From Diphasiastrum complanatum (Eukaryota; Streptophyta; Lycopodiopsida; Lycopodiales; Lycopodiaceae), in NCBI GenBank assembly GCA_029204225.1, contig CM055099.1, forward strand, positions 44,049,546 through 44,113,545: 64,000 nt of DNA. Reading direction: 5' to 3'. The notes below the pieces were generated by a model. That model saw only the letters and a list, made by a program, of their open reading frames with translations, made no database searches and was not told where the DNA came from. Made by a program: the position numbers and the translations under genes. Shown piece by piece: positions 24,671 through 35,342 of the stretch. Every line of letters begins with the position of its first letter. The first letter of the stretch is position 1.

Positions 24671-25420
24671 GTGGATGAGTTTACACCATCCAATCATCCA
24701 AATGATGAGAACAAACCCTATCACCTTCGATCTCAGGTGCAACAAGACCCTGGACCATCCAGATGGACCCTTAACCCTGATGATCAACTTGTTCACAATG
24801 CTCATCATAATACCCGATCCGATAAACGAACACCTCGACTGGAATTACCAAAGTTCGACGGTAATGTGGACCCTCATAGATTTTTACAAGTCTTTGAGAA
24901 TGCATGCAAAGTGTATGGAGAATATACTGACAATGCAAAAGTCCAACTTTCTTTTATGACCATGGTAGATAAAGCACAAGAGTGGTTTTTCAACCTCGAT
25001 CGTGATGATCGACAAAACTGGTCAGAGTTGAAAGAGTCTTTTCTTAAATGCTTCCAACCTTTCCGACTCACAAAAAGCCCATTTGTACGCCTTAGTAATA
25101 TAAAAATAAAAAAAGATGAACGCGTACCTGACTATATTGAGCACTTTAAGCGTCTCAGAAGTCAAGTCCGAGAACAATCAACTGATAAAATATTGATCGT
25201 ATGGTTTCTCGTTGGTCTTCCCAGACGCATTCGGAAAGAGCTTAAACCTAGCGAAGAGTATTTTACTCTTAAATCTGCTATGTCCGACGCCATTCGTGAA
25301 GAAGATGAAGGTTCTGATGATGAGGACCAAAAAGATAAAAAAGCTCACCGTGTATTCCCTGATAACCGTCCAAGTAGCCCCGAGATTCCGACCAAGTCTG
25401 GAAATCTCAGTTTGAGTTGA
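24671..25420 (+). pseudogene. gypsy gag
   Basis: This 249-codon frame encodes a retrotransposon gag domain: LELPKFDGNVDPHRFLQVFE, KAQEWFFNLDRDDRQNW, SFLKCFQPFRL, DYIEHFKRLRSQVREQ and IVWFLVGLPRRIRKEL. The frame is open upstream to about 24,630 with no ATG, so the start is uncertain. It ends soon after an acidic stretch (REEDEGSDDEDQKDKK). A separate downstream frame (25,482-25,832), rich in Pro, Gln and Tyr, is probably the gag tail. Related gags lie at 4.6-5.6 kb and 49.5-50.5 kb. Confidence 0.82.
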
Positions 25421-25898
25421 TGAATCAACAACATCAACAACAAATGGAGAAATTCACAGTTGTAGGTACAACCCACGGAACATGCAATACTCTCGACCTC
25501 AACAATATGCCCCACGCGCACACCCACAAGCAGCATATAACCCACGTTATATGACACTAGTCCAAGTCCAGGAATTACCTAGACAACAACTACCTCCACA
25601 ACAACAACGCTTGGCACTTCCAACTCCAAGAGGATATGCTCCACCCAACAGGCCAACCCAACAAAACCGACTTCCAGTTCAGGCCCATGTAGTGCAGAAT
25701 ACCTCCTATGACACACCAGCCTATGACACTACTTATGATGATGGTCATCCTATCACATACATAGATGAGACATCTACGTCCTCTCCTAATGAGCAATATT
25801 ATCCAGAGGAATCACCTACTGAAGTTGATTAAAATGGTTATGTTATTTTCCCTTCAACACTTCAAAAGAGATGTTTTGTCTTACAAGCTCAAATCACC

Positions 25899-26357
25899 AT
25901 GCCCTTTTACACGGCCGTCAAGTTTTCCAAACCCCTGCGAGATGCCATATTGCAGAGCTCCCAGCAGCCTGATGTACCAGATGAGTCAAGACAACCGAAA
26001 AACGTTGAAGTGGTTCATACTGTTGACATGAGCTTACTTCATATAGGTGTTGCTAGAGGTAACAGCATCACTTTATCAGTGCAATATAAATCTTATCCAT
26101 CCGTACAAGCCATTCTTGATAGTGGCTCTAGCGTGAATATTATCGCCCTATCCTTAGCAAAGGCATGGGGAATATCCACAGTGGAAAAGCCTAAGTACAA
26201 AATACGTATGGCTGACCAACGAATGATGACACCTGCCGGTCACATAAGCAATTTGCCCATCAAAGTTGCCGGTTTGATTTTTACCATAGAGTGTGTCGTG
26301 TTAGATTTTTCTGATGAATTGCACACCTTATCAATTTCTTCTAGGGTTGACGTATGA
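25899..26357 (+). pseudogene. gypsy retropepsin-like protease
   Basis: The frame contains VQAILDSGSSVNIIALSLAK, the aspartic protease active site (DSGS), and the flap/second half VAGLIFTIECVVLDFSDE. It would cleave the gag-pol polyprotein in the particle. The frame ends at a stop at 26,357, where RT should begin. Confidence 0.8.
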
Positions 26358-26515
26358 TTGACTAATAAGCAATTCCAAATGCGTGAAAAGCTTAAACAGC
26401 CAATCAAACCTTTCATTCAAAATCAGAGAAATCCTAGTCATACTTCATCATCTACAAATAAATTTGTAGAGGATTTAGGGTTGTTCAATAGTTGTGACAT
26501 TATCTGCTCGGCCAG

Positions 26516-27501
26516 TTGTTTTTTTTCTATACCGACCATCATGCTCTTCTTTACCTATTGAATAAACCTTGCAAAACTAGACGAATTGCACGATGGTTGT
26601 TGATTCTTTTAGAATTCAACTTTCGAGTTGTTATTCGAAAGAGATCACAACATTTTCAGGTTGATCATCTTTCTCGATTACCTAATGCTGAAGCGTCTGA
26701 TGAGCCAATAAATGATGAGTTGCCAGATGCATGTCTATTTTTATAGATGCAACTCTGTTATGGGCAGATGATATCACTAGATATCTAGCCACTGGGGAGA
26801 TCGATCCTCAGTTGACCAAAGCACAAAAAATCAAACTTATTATGAAATCTTTGCTATATCATCTTATTGCGGGACAACTATATAAGTTAGGTGTTGATGG
26901 TATTACACGTCGTTGTGCCCATGAGTCTGAAGTCCGACAGATTATTGGGGGTGGACATTTCTCCTCTGATGCTACTGCTAGGGCAATTCTTATGGCTAGA
27001 TTTTGGTGGCCAACCCTTTTCAAAGACACTTACGCTTATGTAAAAATTTGTGATGTTTGCCAACGCGCAACAAAAACCAAAAAAGCTGATCACAATCTCC
27101 TTACACCAATACTTGAAAGCAAACCCTTTCACAAATGGGGTATTGAACTTGTTGGACCTATTAGTCTAGCAACAAGTGGCACACAATCACGATATATCTT
27201 GATTGCCGATTATGCAACAAAGTGGATAGAGGCTAGAGCAACATGCAAAGCCTGCGCAAAGTCTGTAGCATGCTTCCTCTATAAAAACGTCATCGCTAAA
27301 TTTGGTTGTCCAATAGATCTTGTCAGTGATCGAGGTTCTCACTTCCTTAATGAAGTCATCATTAGTTTACTGGCTCATTACTTCGTTATCCATCGAAAGA
27401 GTACCTCGTACTATCCTAGATGCAATGGACTAGCTGAGTCTACAAATAAAACGATTTGTAAAATCTTAACCAAGATAGTAGAAACCAGTCGATCAGACTA
27501 G
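26516..27501 (+). pseudogene. gypsy RNase H end and integrase
   Basis: FFYTDHHALLYLLNKPC and ARWLLILLEFNFRVV are the last part of gypsy RNase H, and VDHLSRL is the linker. After a frame change near 26,740, integrase follows. It has the HHCC finger (HESEVRQIIGGGHFSSD, CDVCQRATK), then WGIELVGPI, DYATKWIEA, LVSDRGSHFLNEV and the catalytic Glu in CNGLAESTNK. The first catalytic Asp is replaced: ELVGPI, where the family has DFVGPI or DYVGPI. The C-terminal domain is missing after VETSRSD at 27,501. Confidence 0.82.
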
Positions 27502-27528
27502 TATGTTTTGTGTTTAACCTATTGGACT

Positions 27529-28196
27529 CATGTAGATAAGGTTGTAGCTTTTTTCGTAAAGGATCAGCAAGGATGTCTTGTTCAAACCTACTTTACTCAT
27601 CTAACTTTATGTTTGAGCTATGTTATATCAATGTGTGAAAATTGTCAAAATTTGGTGAATCTATGATCATCTTTTTGTATCCAACGGATCTTGAAGAAGG
27701 ACTAGTGCTACCTACTAGCTATATGGAGTCTTTTGGAGCTGGCTTAGCATCATTGTTGTACTCTTTTACTCATGGATTTCCAAGGCTTGATGATTCTTCA
27801 TTGCAAGAAGGCAATGGAGGCTCATTCGTCGTGGATTTCAACACATACACTTCACAAGAAGTGAAATATGGAGAAGACATGCAAGCAAGCACTCATCACT
27901 TTCATTTGTTACATGTTTGCTGCTGTTTTACAAAGATTTCAAAGGTGCAAACATGGAGGAATCATTCCATTCCCATTCTGTGTTATTCTTCATGTACTAG
28001 TTTCATCTTGAAATATAAATTGATGTAAGAAATAGTGAAACATCCAATATGGACACTATTATCTATATCAATTATGAAGTTTACTGTTTTGTACATATTC
28101 AGATCATTGAGAGGAGATCTATCCTTAAGATGGAAATCATTCTTAAGTTAGATCAAAGTAGTGTTGTAAATCTAGCAAGCAAAGTTGAAGAGGGAG
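27529..28196 (+). pseudogene. copia H 3' end: unknown module plus polypurine tract
   Basis: Broken plus-strand frames carry the module seen in elements G and I. They read KGSARMSCSNLLY, FELCYINVCKLSKFGESMII, DLEEGLVLPTSYMESFGAGL, THGFPRLDDSSLQEGNGGSF, YGEDMQ and LLHVCCCF. After a frameshift near 28,022 it matches G through to DQSS. The polypurine tract GAAGAGGGAG (to 28,196) and an LTR-like start, TGTGACAAAACATG, follow at once, with no RNase H. The upstream edge joins the truncated gypsy integrase at about 27,501-27,529. Confidence 0.72.
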
Positions 28197-28560
28197 TGTG
28201 ACAAAACATGTTAAAGGATTCCATGTTAATGGGATCCTTTTGCTTTGTTGAAAGTTTTTGGTTCTTAAGGAGTGGCGTGCAGCTATGGAAACAAAAATGG
28301 AGGCTATATCGAAGAACAAAACATGGGACTTGGTTGAGCTACCTGATCGTAAGATGCCTATCACATGTAAGCAGATCTACAAGACGAAGTATGGAGCAGT
28401 TGGGCAACTCAACAAGTACAAGGCACGACTAGTTGCAAGAGGTTTTGAGCAGCAGGAAGGTATAGACTTTGAGGAGACCTTCGCACCTGTAGCCAAAATG
28501 GTAACTATTCGTTCTATCATTGCAATTTCAGCTTTTTATGATTGGAAAATCCAGCAAATG
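28197..28560 (+). pseudogene. copia RT, left half, split by insertion of copia C
   Basis: After about 55 bp of LTR-like DNA the frame reads LKEWRAAMETKMEAISKNKT, WDLVELPDRKMPITCK, NKYKARLVARGFEQQEGIDF, EETFAPVAKMVTIRSIIA and FYDWKIQQ. This is the fingers region of copia RT. It stops at 28,560 after the target-site duplication AAATG (28,556-28,560), where the LTR of copia C begins. The continuation lies at 44,308. An inverted copy with the same LTR junction is at 60,892-61,2xx. Confidence 0.85.
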
Positions 28561-29658
28561 TGTCGTAAAATCACGTGTGGGCATGAGCGACAGCGGAAGC
28601 TCGAAGATTGAGCGCGGTGTGTAGAACGGAAATGCAACAGTTAGCAGCAGAATTATTCAAGTAGAAGAATTCATACAAAATGTGCAAATGAACGACGCAG
28701 GAGTGAGACAAAAATTGCACTCTGATCAATATTAACAATGAGTACAATAGATTGAAGTAATTACTTCAACTTGTTGAGCGTGATAACAGTGGCTACAGAT
28801 AACTCTAATTGAAAGAGAATTTTAACTAACTCAATTAACACTTACATAGCTTGATTCAGCTAATATATAAATTTACAAGTGTCGAGAGACAAAATATCTT
28901 ACAAGCTTTTAATGCTATTTACGTCAGTTTTTGCATATGTACAAAGTTGGTAACCGCCAACCACCTTTGGGATATTTGGTTGTCCAGCTGTTTTTTGGGA
29001 TGCTGATAAGTTGGCGATGTCGGTCAGCCAATGCAGCAAAAACATGAAAAAGCCGAAAAACCCGAAGGTGCCTTTAGACTGAAGGTTTGCAACTCCTGAA
29101 GGTGCCCTTACACTAAAGGTATGTAAATCCCTAAGGTGCCCTTAGATTCAAGGCAAGGCAAAAAAGGCAAAAAAAAAAGCCGAAAAGTGCCTTAAACTAA
29201 AAGGCAATGAGAAAGGCAAAAAGTGCCTTAGTTTAGAGGCGGCAAAGAAAACCGAAAATGGCGAAGGTGCCCTTAAATGGTTTTAAGGTTTTCCGAGAAC
29301 TTTGTCACATTTTTCACAAAGAGAAAGAGCCGAAAAAGTTGAAGGTGGTCCAAAAATGGTTTAAATCATTCTGGCCAGTGTGTCACATTTTCTGTGAACG
29401 AAAAAAGACGAAGAAGATGGAAAAAGCAAAGGTGTCTTAAGAATGGTTTCTAAGGCATTTTGGCCTCTTGGCCAGTGTGTCGCATTTTTCGCTAAGGAGC
29501 AAAAGACGAAGAAGGAGAAGGTGCCAATGATTTCTGAGGCACAAGAAATCTCAAGGGAAAAAAATGTGAAGGCCCAAAAATATGTTGTCGGCCTTTGGTT
29601 TTTCAGGATGCTCATTACTTGAACAATTTGTTTAAGGCTGAGCATAAGAAATCTAACA
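28561..29658 (-). repeat. 3' LTR of copia C with GGTGCCCTTA array
   Basis: This 1,098-bp LTR on the minus strand starts TGTTAGATTTC and ends TTTTACGACA. The centre (29,060-29,560 plus strand) has about nine degenerate copies of GAAGGTGCCCTTA, with neighbouring AAGGC words that can pair with GCCTT. Other copies are a truncated one at 43,771-44,307 and a full-length one at 59,805-60,891. Confidence 0.88.
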
Positions 29659-29670
29659 CTCCCTCTTAAT
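29659..29670 (-). promoter_or_regulatory. polypurine tract of copia C
   Basis: The minus strand reads ATTAAGAGGGAG directly before the LTR start TGTTAG. The same 12 bases precede the LTR copy at 59,805, so that copy kept its tract. Confidence 0.85.
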
Positions 29671-30051
29671 GTGGATCCTGAAAAACTTTGATCTTCAGAT
29701 TTAACATATCATGAAATTTGAGATGTTTCTCCTTTAATAGAGTCTTTGTGAATTAATTTGCTGCCATGTAATTTGTTTTGTAGAAAACCAATTCTAGTTC
29801 CTTGCTATGCACTTTCTCTCTAAGGTAATGATACTGATTTCTATATGATACTTCCTTGATGTGCACTTTTTCTCTAAGATAATGATACCTGATATCTATA
29901 TGTTTGCTTCGAGAGTGAAATCTCGGATTGAGAGGTCACGCTATTGTGCTTTGATTGTCACAATAGATTGTTGTAGGAAGTGGTTGTGCAAGGTTCAGGT
30001 CTGCAAGCAGTTGCCTTAGTCAGATCGCCTCTTTGGTTGCATTGGTGGCAG
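29671..30051 (-). other. RNase H tail to polypurine tract, copia C
   Basis: This is the degenerate end of the copia C coding region. Plus-strand words here translate on the minus strand to RNase H tail fragments with stops. No separate gene is seen. Confidence 0.5.
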
Positions 30052-32440
30052 CTATGTATTCGGATTCCGTTGATGATAATGCAACTGAGGTCTCTTCGGG
30101 CTGTTCCATGAGATTGGGCCTTGGTTGTATAAAAATACAAATCTAGAAGTTGATTTTCTGGTGTCGACATCTCTTGCCCAATCCGCATCTGTGTAGGCTT
30201 CAAGGATGTTGGAAGTTTGGCTACCTCCATAGCAGATGTTGAGAGTTGTCGTTGCTTGGATGTACTTCATGACCTTTGTTAGTGCTTTCCAATGAGCTAC
30301 GTCTGGATTTGACATGAACTGGCTGAGTAAACTGACCAAATATGCAAGGTCTTGTTGCGTGCAGATCATTGCATACATCAGTGAGCCGATGATGGATTGA
30401 AAAGGGTAGCGCTTCATCTCCTCCTTTTCTGCCTCAGTTTGAGGAGACTGTTCCTTTGATAGCTTTAGTCTAGGGTCGAGTGGAAAAAGACTGGGTTTGC
30501 AATTGGCCATTCCATACTTTTCTAGCATGTTGTTGAGATATTGTTGCTGACTGATAAAGATCAGTCTACTGGGTCAATCTCGTTGAATTTGGATTCCGAG
30601 ACAATAGTGGGCTGGACCCATGCAGTCATCTTGTATTCTTGGGTCGGCATGCATTTTGTATCCTTCATCAAATTCAAATTATTACTGAATAAAAGTGTAT
30701 CATCTACGTAGAGAGTGATGATGATGAAGCAATCTGATACAGACTTGAAATAGACATTCGAGTCTATTGAGTTTGGAATGAAACCATTCTCTATCAAAAA
30801 TGCGTTGATCTTCTGGAACCAGGCTTTGGGTCACCATTTCAACCCATAGAGCGCCTTGTGGATTTTGCATACAAGAAGGTGCTATTGCTCGCCGTTGAGT
30901 TCGTAGTCCTCTGGTTGCGTCGGTCTAGGAATCCATCTAGTGGACTTCAAGGTCTATCACAGCTGCAAAAGAGAGGAGTAGGTGGATCGACACATCTTTG
31001 ACAACTGGGCTGAAGGTTTCTGAGTAATCTAGATCTGGAATCTGGGAAAAGTCTTTGGCGACTAGCCTAAACTTGTAACGATTTAGTCTTCCTTCAGCAT
31101 CGTACTTTGTCTTGAATATCCATTTGCATGGAATTGGTTTCTAGTCCTTTGGCAGCTCAGTGAGTGTCCATGTTTGATTCTCTATAAGAGAATCAAATTC
31201 AGTGTCCATGGTTGCTTTCCACTAGTCAGCATCAGGTGTACACATCGCCTCAGCAAATGTGTTTGGTTCCTCCACAAAGTAGCAGACCGGATCATCCATA
31301 AATCTGGTTGGAGGCTGTCTGGACCTGTTTGACCTTCTAGGCTGAACTTTGGTCCTCTGATGTGGGTTGATTCGTTGAGGTTCTGACTCATTGTCTGAGT
31401 CAGCGTCGAGATTCTGCAGTTGACTCTCTGGATCGAAATTGACTGGTTGCTCGATGTGTGAGTCAGAATTATCAGTAGCTTTACCTTTGTGGTCGATGGA
31501 CTGGTCTTCCACAAAAATGACATCTCTACTAGTGAATGTCTTCTCGGTATCCAAATTGTAGAGCTTGTACATCTTGTGGTCTAGGGAATAGCCGATGAAG
31601 ATCATTCTTTTGCTCTTGTCATCTAGTTTTCGTCTTAGATCCTCAAGGATCTGAACGAAAGCGATGCATCCAAACACTCGAATATGTTTGAGTGATGGTT
31701 TTGATCATGTCCACACCTCATAAGGTGTCTTTCCATTCAGGGCTTTGGTGATGGATCGATTTTGTAAATGGATAGCTGTAGTAACAGCTTCTGCCCAGAA
31801 TTTCTTTGGAAGAGAGACATGGGCTATCATGCTCTTGGCACTTTCGATGAGTGTCCGGTTCTTTCGCTCAACTACACCATTGGACTGAGGTGAGTAGCTG
31901 GTTGTATATTGTTGAAGTATCTCGTTGGCCTTGCAGAACTCCTTGAATTCTATGGAGATGTACTCTCCCCCTCCATCTGTGCGTAGGACCTTGATCTTCC
32001 TCTGGGTCTAATTTTTTGCAGACGCCTTGAACTGCTTGAAGAATTTGAAGAGAGCTCCCTCTGTGGAATCAGTCTGCATTGGGCCACAAATGTCGTTGTG
32101 TACAAGGTCAAGCAGGCCCTTGGATGTATGAACTAAGTTTGAACCGAAGGGCCTCCTAGCATGCTTGCTGATAATACTGCATTCGCATGGAGAAGTTGGC
32201 TTGTTGACTATCAGCCAATCTTGTACTAGATTTTGAGCTGACATTTAGTGAATACTATTGCAATTAAGGTTGCCAAGTTTGAAGTGACATAGCATATCAG
32301 TTGATTCAAAAGTGGCTATGTGAAGAGCTTGACTGTTAGCAGAATAGCAATTGCTAAGTTTGTAAAGATAGCCGCTTCTTCTTCCATAGGCTAGCACCTT
32401 CGGGGATTTGTCAAGGACAAGTTAGAGTAGCGATGGAGGA
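30052..32440 (-). pseudogene. copia C pol (integrase, RT, RNase H)
   Basis: Read leftwards from about 32,440, there is a GAG-pre-integrase remnant, SKHARRPFGSN and DLVHNDICGPM (first integrase Asp). Integrase continues with stops to FGCIAFVQILEDLRRKLDDK and GYSLDHKMYKLYNLDT, followed by PRRSNRSRQPPTRFMDD. The RT core appears as NVYFKSVSDCFIIITLYVDD (catalytic YVDD) near 30,700. RNase H follows: FQSIIGSLMYAMICTQQDLA, HWKALTKVMKYI and YTDADWARDVDTRKSTS. At least six frame changes or stops are visible. The protease and gag side is cut by element B at 32,467. Confidence 0.85.
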
Positions 32441-32466
32441 AGGGTGCCCACAACAGAGCGATGGAT

Positions 32467-34690
32467 TCTTAGAAGTGATGGAGGTGGTGAGTACACTTCC
32501 AATAAATTTAATGATTATTGTGAGCTTGAAAGCATTAAAAGGGAGTTTTCTTGTGCATATACACCATCTCAAAATGGGGTGGCTAAAAGAAAGAATAGAA
32601 CACTGTGTGAATGTGCCGAAACCATTAGAATTGAGGCATCCTTGCCAAAAGACTTTTGGGGTGAGGCCATCAATTGTTCAAACTATCTTTGCAATCGACT
32701 CCCTCATGTAGCACTTGGAGGAAAGTCACCATATGAAGCACTTTATTTGAAGAAACTTGAGGTTGAACACCTTAGAGTATTTGGATGCATATGCTAAGTC
32801 CATATTCCCTTGGAAACGAGAAAGAAGGATGATCCTTGTGCAAGCAAAGGAGTAATGGTTGGATATTCATCCAACAAGAAAGCCTATCGAATCTACATGC
32901 TCTCTACCTCTAAAGTAATTGATAGTAGAGATGTAGTTTCTCATGAAGAAGAAAAGTCCAATCTTGGAGGGGCCGAGATCAAGCAACCTCAAAATCTATC
33001 GCCTATTGTTATTGAAGACAATCAACATATGGAGGAGTCGAGATCTGAAGCTGGAAGTCCTCGGATTTTCACTCCTAGAAGATCCATGAGGGAGAGATTC
33101 GAGCCCAAGAGGCTCACTTATGATGACAAAGAAAAACAAGTGGATCTTAATTCTACTTATGCTTATTTTGTTTCTCATGAGGAGCCCAAAGATGTTCAAG
33201 AAGCCCTCAATACCAAGGAGTGGTATCAGGCCATGAAGATTGAATATGATGCCTTGATCATCAACCACACATGGGAGCTAGTGGATCCACCACCTTACAT
33301 GCATATCATTGGATACAAGCGGGTGTTCAAGATCAAGTACAATCATGATGGCTCCATCAACAAATACAAGGCAAGATTATGTGCTAAAGGCGTTGCACAA
33401 ATATATGGCCTTGACTATGAATAAACCTTTGCTCTTGTAGCAAAGATGGTGACAATAAGAATCATAATCTCTCTTGCCTTATTTTTTAAGTGGAAACTGT
33501 TTCAACTTGATGTCTCCAACGCTTTTTTGAATGGCTATCTTGAGGAGGAGATACATGGAACAGCCTCAAGGATTTATCAAGGATAAATCTAAGGTGTGTT
33601 TGCTATTTAGAAGTCTTTATGGCTTGAAGCAAGCACCTAGATCATAGTATTCAAGACTCAACAACTTTCTACTTTCATTAGGATTTGTGCTTAGTGACTA
33701 TGATCCTTCTATGTACTTAAAGTTTGATGGTAGTAATATTGTCATTCTTCTAATCTATGTAGATGACATTATTCTTAGTGGAAGTTGTTTGATGTTAGTT
33801 CAAGAAACCAAAGATGTTTTAGGAAAAGAATTTAAAATGCAAGATGTAGGAGAGATCCATTACATTTTGGGCCTTGAGATTGATTTTCATGAAGAGTATG
33901 CTTTTATTTGTCAATCTAGATATGTCTTTTCTATGTTAAGAAAATTCAATATGCAAAATTGTAAAGGCATAGATACTCCCATGGAGCAACATATAAAAGA
34001 TCCTATTAAAGGTGATGAAAGATCCTTCGAGGACATGACACTTTATAGGAGTCTTATAGGCTCTTTAATTTGGCTTATTATCACTAGACCCGATTTGAGC
34101 TATTGTGTGCACAAATTGAGTCAATTTATGCAAGATCCCAAGATCCAACATTGGAAGATGGCCAAGAGAGTTCTAAGATATGTATCTTCTACTCAAGATT
34201 ATGGTTTATTGTACAAGAATGAAGATCTAACCATTATTGGCTATTCAGATTCCGATTTTGCAAGTGATAAAATGGATCGAAAGTCCATTAATGCATATAT
34301 TATCTTTCTTGGAGGCAATCTTGTGTCCTGGCTTTCAAAGAAGCAAGATACCATATCTCTATCAGCTTGTGAGGCCAAGTACAAAGCACTCACTACAACA
34401 ACTAAAGAGGTGCTTTGGATCAAGAGGTTAATCATGGAGCTAAAGTGCATCAAAGAGGATGATCTTTCCTTGATCAAATGTGACAACATATCGGCACAAG
34501 CTCTTGCAAACAATCCTATTTTTCATGCAAGAAGCCAGCATATAGAAGTGGCACAACATTTTGGGAAAAGCTCATTGGAGGTAAAATCAACTTAGAACAT
34601 GTCGACACATCTTCGTGTATTGCTGATCTTCTCACAAAGCCACTTTGCAAAAGTGCCTTCTCAAAGCATAGGTCTAATCTTGGTCTTAAC
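32467..34690 (+). pseudogene. copia B pol (integrase end, RT, RNase H)
   Basis: The integrase end gives EYTSNKFNDYCELESIKREF and NGVAKRKNRTL, where the family has AERKNR; the catalytic Glu is replaced by Lys. A stop at 32,793-32,797 interrupts it, then HIPLETRKKDD. RT begins at WYQAMKIEYDALI. A TAA after GLDYE at 33,422 replaces a Glu, and a frameshift follows near 33,555. The last frame (33,687-34,595) is clean: VILLIYVDDIILSGS (YVDD), YRSLIGSLIWLIITRPDLSY, YSDSDFASDKMDRKS and WLSKKQDTISLSACEAKY of RNase H. Confidence 0.87.
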
Positions 34691-34733
34691 TCAAGATCAA
34701 TGCTTGATCCACATTAGATACATTTTTAGGAGT

Positions 34734-35342
34734 GTCAAAATATTGAAAAATCTATCTAATGTTGTGAGTAGGGGTCCTAAAAATGCCAAAGATGAATTGA
34801 GCTCTTTTGGCCTAGTAAAGACCCATCTTAGATTAAAATACTCAAGGTAGGTAGAAGCAGAAACTCGAGCTACCGTAGGAATTGCCATTTGTACTTTACA
34901 TGCCACATTTAATGCATGAAAAGACTAGGTGGCACAATTAGACATATTGAGGTGGCTTGAATAAGTCTAGATAGCTTGAGAGGTGGATTCACAACTCCAA
35001 TTCAACTCAAAGTAGGAGAAGAGTCCATGGATCTATATATATGTGATGTACTCTCATTGAGAAAATGATGAAATTTGTGTGTAATGCAAATTTGGAGACA
35101 AGCTCTTTGTGCCCTCTCTCTCACGAGTTTTGTACTTCCTATTTTCTCTCTCTAGTTGAGTAGAGGCATTTATGATGCTTAGTCTTATGTTTTGTTGATA
35201 GATCTTGCTTTTAACACAATATTATTGCTTGTATGATCAGCTTTCCTATTGACAACCAATGCTAGTCTGATCTTTATGGCATTATTGGGCTTAGGAGATA
35301 AAAAATACATGTGTAGGGCATCCCACACGTGTGAATTCAGCA
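34734..35342 (+). repeat. 3' LTR of copia B
   Basis: The 5' boundary is approximate. The last 440 bp match 59,383-59,791 in inverted orientation. The end is CACACGTGTGAATTCAGCA, containing the palindrome CACACGTGTG (a G-box core, CACGTG). Element A's LTR has the related CACACATGTG at its end. Confidence 0.65.

Larger units (their letters stand above)
23761..27501 (+). mobile_element. Ty3/gypsy element lacking reverse transcriptase
   Basis: In order: a T-rich leader, gag (24,671-25,420), a spacer rich in Pro and Gln, protease (about 26,040-26,357), an RNase H end (26,516-26,746) and integrase (26,731-27,501). RT and the rest of RNase H, normally about 1.5 kb, are missing between 26,357 and 26,516. 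The 3' end is cut at about 27,501 by copia-derived sequence. The order PR-RH-IN defines gypsy. Confidence 0.85.
32467..35342 (+). mobile_element. copia B, 5'-truncated, with 3' LTR
   Basis: This copy of the A/B family starts abruptly inside integrase (RSDGGGEYTSNKF) at 32,467 and runs through RT and RNase H to an LTR ending ATTCAGCA at 35,342. The 5' LTR, gag and protease are missing. The start of the LTR is not certain; a polypurine-like TTTTTAGGAG before TGTCAAAA near 34,734 is a candidate. The LTR matches the inverted fragment at 59,383-59,791. Confidence 0.82.
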
